A stretch of 64,000 bases of DNA from Aradus depressus (lineage: Eukaryota; Arthropoda; Insecta; Hemiptera; Aradidae): contig OY759226.1 of NCBI GenBank assembly GCA_963662175.1, positions 23,854,446 to 23,918,445 of the forward strand, in the 5' to 3' direction. A model generated the notes under the pieces. The model had not been told where the DNA came from, did not search any database, and saw only the letters and a list, made by a program, of their open reading frames with translations. Below are positions 56,601-64,000 of this stretch, piece by piece; position 1 is the first letter of the stretch, and each line of letters opens with the position of its first letter. Both the position numbers and the translations under genes were made by a program.

Positions 56601-58727
56601 TATTGTTGAATGCAGAGCGTTGGGAGGGGATGAAGAGGTCCGAAGGACGGGATCTAGTGTGCCTCTGGTGAACAGAGACTGGACAAGGAATGTATTGTTG
56701 AAGGCAGAGCGTTGGGAGGGGAAGAAGAGGTCCGAAGGACGGGATCTAGTGTGCCTCTGGTGAACAGAGACTGGACAAGGAATGTATTGTTGAAGGCAGA
56801 GCGTTGGGAGGGGAAGAAGAGGTCCGAAGGACGGGATCTAGTGTGCCTCTGGTGAACAGAGACTGGACAAGGAATGTATTGTTGAATGCAGAGCGTTGGG
56901 AGGGGATGAAGAGGTCCGAAGGACGGGATCTAGTGTGCCTCTGGTGAACAGAGACTGGACAAGGAATGTATTGTTGAATGCAGAGCGTTGGGAGGGGATG
57001 AAGAGGTCCGAAGGACGGGATCTAGTGTGCCTCTGGAGAACAGAGACTGGACAAGGAATGTATTGTTGAATGCAGAGCGTTGGGAGGGGATGAAGAGGTC
57101 CGAAGGACGGGATCTAGTGTGCCTCTGGTGAACAGAGACTGGACAAGGAATGTATTGTTGGAGGCAGAGCGTTAGGAGGGGATGAAGAGGTCCGAAGGAC
57201 GGGATCTAGTGTGCCTCTGGTGAACAGAGACTGGACAAGGAATGTATTGTTGAAGGCAGAGCGTTGGGAGGGGAAGAAGAGGTCCGAAGGACGGGATCTA
57301 GTGTGCCTCTGGTGAACAGAGACTGGACAAGGAATGTATTGTTGAATGCAGAGCGTTGGGAGGGGATGAAGAGGTCCGAAGGACGGGATCTAGTGTGCCT
57401 CTGGTGAACAGAGACTGGACAAGGAATGTATTGTTGAATGCAGAGCGTTGGGAGGGGATGAAGAGGTCCGAAGGACGGGATCTAGTGTGCCTCTGGAGAA
57501 CAGAGACTGGACAAGGAATGTATTGTTGAATGCAGAGCGTTGGGAGGGGATGAAGAGGTCCGAAGGACGGGATCTAGTGTGCCTCTGGTGAACAGAGACT
57601 GGACAAGGAATGTATTGTTGAAGGCAGAGCGTTGGGAGGGGAAGAAGAGGTCCGAAGGACGGGATCTAGTGTGCCTCTGGTGAACAGAGACTGGACAAGG
57701 AATGTATTGTTGAATGCAGAGCGTTGGGAGGGGATGAAGAGGTCCGAAGGACGGGATCTAGTGTGCCTCTGGTGAACAGAGACTGGACAAGGAATGTATT
57801 GTTGAAGGCAGAGCGTTGGGAGGGGATGAAGAGGTCCGAAGGACGGGATCTAGTGTGCCTCTGGAGAACAGAGACTGGACAAGGAATGTATTGTTGAAGG
57901 CAGAGCGTTGGGAGGGGATAAAGAGGTCCGAAGGACGGGATCTAGTGTGCCTCTGGAGAACAGAGACTGGACAAGGAATGTATTGTTGAATGCAGAGCGT
58001 TGGGAGGGGATGAAGAGGTCCGAAGGACGGGATCTAGTGTGCCTCTGGTGAACAGAGACTGGACAAGGAATGTATTGTTGAAGGCAGAGCGTTGGGAGGG
58101 GAAGAAGAGGTCCGAAGGACGGGATCTAGTGTGCCTCTGGTGAACAGAGACTGGACAAGGAATGTATTGTTGAAGGCAGAGCGTTGGGAGGGGAAGAAGA
58201 GGTCCGAAGGACGGGATCTAGTGTGCCTCTGGTGAACAGAGACTGGACAAGGAATGTATTGTTGAATGCAGAGCGTTGGGAGGGGATGAAGAGGTCCGAA
58301 GGACGGGATCTAGTGTGCCTCTGGTGAACAGAGACTGGACAAGGAATGTATTGTTGAATGCAGAGCGTTGGGAGGGGATGAAGAGGTCCGAAGGACGGGA
58401 TCTAGTGTGCCTCTGGAGAACAGAGACTGGACAAGGAATGTATTGTTGAATGCAGAGCGTTGGGAGGGGATGAAGAGGTCCGAAGGACGGGATCTAGTGT
58501 GCCTCTGGTGAACAGAGACTGGACAAGGAATGTATTGTTGAAGGCAGAGCGTTGGGAGGGGATGAAGAGGTCCGAAGGACGGGATCTAGTGTGCCTCTGG
58601 TGAACAGAGACTGGACAAGGAATGTATTGTTGAAGGCAGAGCGTTGGGAGGGGAAGAAGAGGTCCGAAGGACGGGATCTAGTGGCCTCTGGTGAACAGAT
58701 ATTGGACAAGGAATGAATTGTGAGGAT
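41662..58727 (+). repeat. 17-kb satellite, about 185 monomers of 92 bp
   Basis: The monomer starts gtgcctctggagaacagaga and ends gaaggacgggatcta. The anchor gtgcctctgg recurs every 92 bp from 41664 to about 58682 (17,020 bp = 185 x 92) with only one or two single-base deletions (near 54814 and 58683). It is GC-richer than its surroundings. Recurrent variants are g[a/t]gaac, aa[g/t]gcag, and g[at/aa/ca]gaag. The gagaac form dominates up to about 53 kb and gtgaac after it. Multimonomer duplications are visible. The minus strand is open across up to six monomers where CTAG has become CTGG, but this is not coding. Confidence 0.98.
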
Positions 58728-59196
58728 TTAGGAGTCCCTATGCAATTCAACGATTGGTTATTAGAACAAATGGTAGAGGGGGAGCGGAATCTTAACTAAT
58801 TAATTCATTTTGGGAAGTACATTGACGACTCTTTTTTTTTTTGTATTATCTCCCTTAATGTGCGAGTATACACATAAAAATAATAATAATACAACAATTA
58901 GTATAAAGTTTGGGACACTCCGCAAATGCCTGAAGGTTGAAGATAATTTCCTGGCAAATCCGAAGGAACACACAGACCCCAATACAGACAGTGATTATCT
59001 CTGATGAAATTTTGAAAAACGTACCCACCTACCACACCCAACAACTAGCTAATTAAGACTACGTTGTCGTAGAACCTTGACCGACTAGAACCATTCTGTG
59101 TGATTGAGTAACGCCAATTTAGACAGGGTACACATCATCTGAGATTCTGCGCAGTACAAGGTAAAATTTGGTTAATGATAATAGTTGCTTATTAAG
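58728..59196. other. Right flank of the satellite, no gene
   Basis: ttaattaattc...gggaagtacat near 58796-58820 is similar to 62825-62850, a dispersed repeat. Confidence 0.5.
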
Positions 59197-59346
59197 ACTC
59201 ATGCCCGGGCTTTAACTACACGATCATATTGCCTACGAGCAGAGCGCTCTTTCGGATATTCACCTAGGGTAGAGGTCCTTAACGAGCACCTATCCTACAG
59301 ACTCGGGATTATAGCTTCACATCCCATCCGAAGGACGGTGTGCTTA
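59197..59346 (-). mobile_element. Degenerate SINE (copy G)
   Basis: Minus-strand body only: catgcccgggctttaactac, agagcgctctttcgg, ctcggga and catccgaaggacggtgtgct, with internal deletions and no tRNA head. Confidence 0.8.
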
Positions 59347-59673
59347 AGCTATCATCCACTTGAAGAACACATATAAGACTTCCTCATCACACTACAACTC
59401 AACTTATCTTTAAGACCCAAAACTCCGACTGAGGTCCTGCAGGCTGTGATCTCATAACTGCCATATACTGTCTCATTACTGGCATCGATCTTACTTACAT
59501 CTTCTAATGCATCCTCCGTCTTCCTTACTTCGCATTTCTTTGAACATTTTCTATCATTACTTTAGTTCCAAAACCAGATATGCTCAAATATTTGCTCTCA
59601 AAAAAAATAAAGAAAGAAAACGTATGTTTTTTTAAATATTGTCTATTTCACAAAATATATATATAGTATATGG
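59347..59673. other. Intergenic DNA, nothing recognised
   Basis: No coding frame or repeat supported. Confidence 0.45.
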
Positions 59674-59950
59674 GAGAGAGCGTCGGTAGCTCAGACGTAG
59701 CGTACTAGCTTACTGAGTTCAAAGGACGGCTGAGGACTTTAATTTTTTTTTTTCTGGGAGGTAAAAAAAACGAGTACGCCGTCCTTCGGATGGGACGTTA
59801 AGCGATGGTCCCGAGCCTGTACGATACCAAAATAATAAAAATTTAGAATAGTCAAAATTTAGCACTCTCGTAGTAGAGTTGGGCTCATGTCCACCAGAGT
59901 GATGAAAGAGCGCTTTGGTAGTAGGCGATATGACCTTGTAGTTAAAATCT
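59674..59950 (+). mobile_element. Degenerate SINE (copy H)
   Basis: Damaged head (agagcgtcggtagctcagac), intact body word gccgtccttcggatgggacg, and end gtaggcgatatgaccttgta. Lacks the 3' tail. Confidence 0.8.
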
Positions 59951-60294
59951 TCTTTCTTCTTACCGCCCCATAAGTCTTCTTCCTACTCCTAAACTATTTG
60001 AAAAGATTGAGTCGTCCATTACCTCTCTCCAAAGAAGACGAACTTATTCCGGAATCATCGGTTCGAATTCCGACAAAAACACTCAACTCTTCAACAAGAC
60101 CAGAGATTATTTGATGAGTTTCCTTCCGATCCCTCATGAATATTATCGTCTTCCTCGGTAATACACGGTTGATAGCTTCTTCCAGGTCCGTCAGGGTATT
60201 GTCTACATCCTATACGAGCAGGTCTTCCACAGGGCAGCCTTCTAGATCCGACTCTCTATTAGCTACCAACCCCCTCTTCTGAATCTCCCTTCGG

Positions 60295-60720
60295 CCGATA
60301 TCACTGAAATTTGACAGGTTATATCCTCATTGGGTTTTGACTTTAAATATGGAATTTCATGTCGATACATTCATTACATCGGCAGTTATAGAGTATAAGT
60401 TTCACCTCTATTCCCCCGTTCCCCTTCGTCGGATTTGACTGAAAATTGTTCTTGTGGGGTTTTGGTCGCACATATAAAATTTCGTATCGATACATTCATT
60501 ACATCGGCAGTTATTTGAGTTTTTATGTTAAACCTCCCCCTAATCCTCCCGTTTTCTTTGGTCGATTTGACTGAAATGCAATAGGTGTCGTCATTAGAGG
60601 GTTCTAGATTCACATATAGAAATTTCGTATAGATACATTTATTTTTGGGAATTATCGTGTTCACTGACACACAGACAGACAGAAATATTTTTTCTCATTT
60701 TTGGAATCTAGAGGTCGAAA
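60295..60720. repeat. Degenerate tandem repeat, about 125-bp units
   Basis: Three diverged units, each with a gactgaaat/gactgaaaa word, then aatttcgtatcgatacattc and acatcggcagttat. They are followed by a gacacacagacagacag tail. A single related unit is at 32200-32470. Confidence 0.7.
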
Positions 60721-60754
60721 AGCATGAAATTCCACTGAATTCTGCATAGAATTT

Positions 60755-60964
60755 TTGACCGATTACATAACTTCCTCTATAACTCATAAAGGAATTAGTT
60801 TTTTTAATGCCCTTCCTCACTTCTTGAAGTCAATAGGTACAATAAGAAAATTTAAACTTCAACTAAAAATGTTTATGTTAGAGGAAACCCTTTACATGGA
60901 AACGGAATTTTATTCTCACTCTTCAAAAAGAATAAAATTAATAAAATTTATAATTTATATTTAA
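60755..60964 (+). pseudogene. LINE ORF2 C-terminal fragment
   Basis: MTDYITSSITHKGISFFNAL, then PHFLKSIGTIRKFKLQLKMF, matches the S-x-x-x-K-G-x-x-x-F-N-x-L-P end of CR1/Jockey-like RT proteins. The rest of the protein is absent. Confidence 0.65.
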
Positions 60965-61360
60965 TAATCACAATAAAGAATCGTGTGTCATATATAAAAA
61001 CATTATTTGATACAAAGCTTTCATTTTTATTTTTTGTGCAGAGTTCCTCCACATCTTAAATGTCAGTCGAATGTACGTTATGTTTAATCATTATGTTTTA
61101 ATATTTATATTCTAATTTATTTTATTTCTCTTGGTATATTATTTATTGTATTTTTATTATTTAATTTATTTTTTATTATTGTATTATGAAAAAATATATT
61201 ATTAAAGAAAACTTATTATAATTTTTTGTTTATCACTTATTCTTATTATTATTTTATGGATCTGTTATTCATTTATATTTTTTTATTTATTCATTTATAA
61301 TATATAAAGATATATATATATATATATATATATTTTGTATTTATTCAATTATGTATATTA
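60965..61360. other. AT-rich DNA, nothing recognised
   Basis: Includes a (TA)n tract at about 61310-61333. Confidence 0.5.
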
Positions 61361-61362
61361 TA

Positions 61363-62290
61363 CAATATGATATGAATATATTATTTAATGTTTTATTACA
61401 ATAATTTGAATATTTTGTTGTTTACAGGTAAGGGCAATAAAATATCACAAACTGGAACCAGTGACGCATTTTGGTTAGTTGTGTTACCACTAGATGGCAG
61501 GTAAGGCTATTCGAACTTTAGTGACTTCTAGTGGGAGTACTTTTATTATTATTATCTACAGGGAGTACTTTAATATATACAGGAACTAACATAATATAGA
61601 AGTTTGTGGACTTTTTTTTTTTTTTAATTTTGTATTTATAACTATACAATAGTTACATTGTTTTCTTTTTCATTTCTATATATCGTACATTGGGATCTGA
61701 TGAAGGGACGTAAGAACGTCCCGAAATATCTTTGGGATAAAGACACTTCCAGAAAACTTTTGAAAAATAGTTATCTTAATTTTTATTAAATTGAAAAAGT
61801 TTTATTTATTCAGTTTTCATTCAATTAATTTTACTTTTTTTAATAGTTTTGTTATTTATTAATAATCACACGTGTGTTAAACTCAAATAGTTATAAATCC
61901 AATTTATAAGCTATCTTAATGTTTAAATTCTTTTGACATATCCTATTACCATGTATTGATTTAACGGAAATAAATATATTATTATACTTCGTATACCTGC
62001 GAAAATAGAAATGTAAGAAAAGGAAGAAACTCTTGGAAAATAATAGCTAACAATATGATGATATACAACAAACGAGTATAATATGATATGATTATATTAT
62101 TATAATGTTTTATTACAATAATTTGAATATTTTGTTGTTTACAGGTAAGGGCAATAAAATATCACAAGCTGGAACCAGTGACGCATTTTGGTTAGTTGTA
62201 TTACCACTAGATGGCAGGTAAAGCAATTCGAACTTTAGTGAAATCTAGCGGGAGTTTTAGGAACTAACATAATATAAAAGTTTATGGACT
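61363..62290 (+). repeat. Direct repeat pair (offset 717 bp) flanking a hammerhead-like motif
   Basis: Copies about 61363-61615 and 62080-62300 share ttgttgtttacaggtaaggg, ggaaccagtgacgcattttg, accactagatggcaggtaa and aggaactaacataatata. Between them, 61694-61720 reads CTGATGA-A-GGGACGTaagaACGTCCC-GAAA. The layout could be two termini of one element; no ORF lies between. Confidence 0.7.
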
Positions 62291-62300
62291 TTCTTTCAAT

Positions 62301-62984
62301 TTTTTGAAGCTTTTAAATTTAAAAATATTTAATATGAATTAGATATGTAAAAAAATGGACCGCAATTTCATCGATTAGGTTTTTCCTTTACCTGTAAAAC
62401 CCACTAACCTATTTGGCTAAAAATTAATAGATGTCTTATTCAGTGATGTCTCAATCGTAATAATAAAATGTCATTTATGAAAGTTTTTCGTATACGACAT
62501 TTGGTCAGAAATTGAAGTTGTCACTGCAATTACATATTTTCTGAACCTGATTCCGAAAATGAAGAAGAAAACATTTCCTGTATGTATGATGTATAATATA
62601 TCAACGAGAAATGTTATACGTGTACCCAGAACACTCCAAGGACGATACCTATTGACTTTCAGTCAAATCAACCAACGAAGAGAGGCCGCACACAAAATCC
62701 TCAATATATGCCGAGGTAATGAATGTATCGACATAAAATTTTATACATTAATCGTAACAATTTTGAGCCGAATCAACTTAAGGAGAGGAAGATTGTACTA
62801 AAAAATGAAGCGAAAAATTAGTTAATTAATTCGCGCTGGGGAAGTACATCACCGTCGATCCTCTAACGACTTTCATCAAGTTCTAAGTTGAGAAATGGAA
62901 AAACTATGATTAAAAAAATAAAACTTTTTTTTTTTTTAATATTGTCTATTTCTCGTTGTATACAAAAATTACATACTCTACCTC
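62301..62984. other. Intergenic DNA, no supported gene
   Basis: The 80-residue ORF at 62559-62801 includes a stretch (gtaatgaatgtatcgacata) related to the 60295 repeat, so it is not taken as a gene. Confidence 0.45.
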
Positions 62985-63180
62985 TTTCAATAAACTGACA
63001 TATCGAAAAACTCCGACTACTAGCTCAAATCCGTCTCCACAATAGCATTAGAAATTTTAGGATATTACTTGGAGGGTTTAGATATGAGCTTTGTCCTGAA
63101 AGTGCCTGCAGGCTCTGTACCTTTGTGTATCCCCAGGCAAACATTTCTCCACAATTATCTCACTAATAGACCAAACTTTG
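62985..63180 (+). pseudogene. LINE C-terminal fragment
   Basis: Reads HIEKLRLLAQIRLHNSIRNF with one frame and RYELCPESACRLC after; the first part is shared with 1150-1240. Confidence 0.5.
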
Positions 63181-63705
63181 ACTCAGAACCTACTGTGTAT
63201 TTTTTTGATAGATGTTAGAAAAATTAACAATTTATTTTTATTTTAGTTATAATAGATATGTTTATAATTTAATTTATTGCTTGTAAGATATATACATATA
63301 TATCTGTACCTCGGAGGTCTGTCAGTTTTTTTCCAAAATCTGTTTTTTGCACTAAGTTGTACATCTGTTTGAGCTCTAAAAAAAAAAAGTAATTACAAAA
63401 TAACAGGTTGGTAAACTGCACCAACCCTAATGTCCCTCCTGTTTGGGGAGAAACAGAACTAAGTCCACTTGATGCTTTTTTATTTTGAGGCAATAAAAAT
63501 ATACTAGTATTTATCTTTTAATGCGGCCTGAGTATTTCAATGAATGGTTTAGAATAACTGTAGTTATGAAAGCAGGAAAATTTAATGCCATTGTGGTGAA
63601 ATTGACAGTTCAAAATTAGAAAGCTCTCTGCCGTAAAATTGTTCTGCTATCCAAACTTGGCTGAGGTAGAACATCATCAACCGTAAAAAGAAGTAAAGCG
63701 TAATA
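63181..63705. other. Intergenic DNA, no supported gene
   Basis: A 74-residue minus-strand ORF at 63269-63493 has no recognisable domain. Confidence 0.45.
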
Positions 63706-64000
63706 CAGTAGAACCTCTATAAGTCGAACATCAAGGGAGACGCCAAAAAATTCGAGTTATAGAGTTTTCGACTTATGGAGGATTTCGACAGGTGGATTTT
63801 GATTCGACTTGTAGAGGTAAAGATTCATTCTAACTAATTTTGAGTTAGAGAGGTGAAATAAATAAAAATTCAAGTTACAGAGGTAACGAACATATTTATA
63901 TTTATTATAAATCAACATTATTTCAAAACATCCTTAAAATAAAAAAGTACGTAGTATATGTAGGTATTAAAAAAAGTCAGTAATTTTTTTTTGCTTTAGA
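63706..64000. mobile_element. Terminus of a Tigger/pogo-type element, cut by window end
   Basis: TA (63704-63705) is followed by cagtagaacctctataagtc and further copies of the sub-motif ttcgagttatagag / ttcgacttatggag / ttcgacttgtagag / agttacagaggta. CAG after TA and such internal reiteration are typical of Tigger/pogo ends. The rest lies outside. Confidence 0.75.

Noticed and set aside
51595..58709. Minus-strand ORFs of 71-194 codons (CSPEAHQIPSFG type)
   Set aside because: They are the 92-bp satellite read backwards; they open only where CTAG became CTGG and cycle through frames.
41662..58727. CRISPR-like array
   Set aside because: Contiguous monomers with no unique spacers, and a eukaryotic context.
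41662..58727. CENP-B box in the satellite monomer
   Set aside because: ccgaaggacggg looks similar, but the TTCG...A..CGGG spacing does not fit on either strand.
61694..61740. Fully functional hammerhead ribozyme
   Set aside because: The core boxes and stem II are present, but the strand after GAAA does not give a proper stem III followed by U-H and a stem I partner; kept only as a hammerhead-like motif.

Overview
This looks like nuclear DNA of an insect. The evidence is spliced coding exons with GT/AG borders, AT-rich intergenic and intronic DNA, tRNA-derived SINEs, Jockey, mariner, Harbinger and hAT transposons, and SINE tails made of (AACCT)n, the complement of the common insect telomere unit TTAGG. 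The order cannot be fixed from sequence alone. There are no prokaryotic genes, no CRISPR array and no rRNA.

Layout. 1-2.5 kb: broken non-LTR retrotransposons, one of whose 3' coding ends has been amplified into a 139-bp tandem array with a 3-monomer higher-order period. 2.6-7.7 kb: a young LTR retrotransposon with a 4-bp target duplication, near-identical LTRs and a gag-like coiled-coil ORF, but no visible pol. 8.2-10.9 kb: decayed Tigger/pogo and mariner transposases and a diverged solo LTR that has itself been hit by a SINE. 11.3-24.0 kb: a three-exon host gene for a 149-residue secreted protein of unrecognised family. Its introns, about 6.1 kb each, are almost entirely transposons. In intron 2 a Jockey element (18240-23036) sits in a Tc1/mariner-type element and is itself interrupted by another LINE fragment. 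Part of exon 2 and its splice donor is duplicated 317 bp downstream. 24.6-31.8 kb: two Harbinger deletion derivatives with TTA target duplications, a long-TIR element with TA duplications, a 2.6-kb transposon with CTAT duplications that carries one of the Harbingers, a SINE and a hAT-like MITE.

32.6-40.7 kb holds the clearest intact genes: two intronless paralogues on the minus strand (411 and 380 aa) related to insect secreted DNA/RNA non-specific endonucleases. Both have a TATA box about 55 bp before the ATG and the same 17-bp palindrome upstream. The residues expected at the canonical active site look altered in both.

41.66-58.73 kb is one uninterrupted satellite of about 185 monomers of 92 bp, with multimonomer duplications of 10 and 22 units. 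The last 5 kb holds SINE and LINE fragments, a direct-repeat pair carrying CTCF-like motifs and a hammerhead-like motif, and a Tigger-type terminus cut by the window edge.

The most interesting signals are the shared palindromic promoter element of the nuclease-like pair, hammerhead-like motifs in inverted or direct repeats that resemble Penelope-type termini, the hierarchical satellite, and the partial exon duplication.
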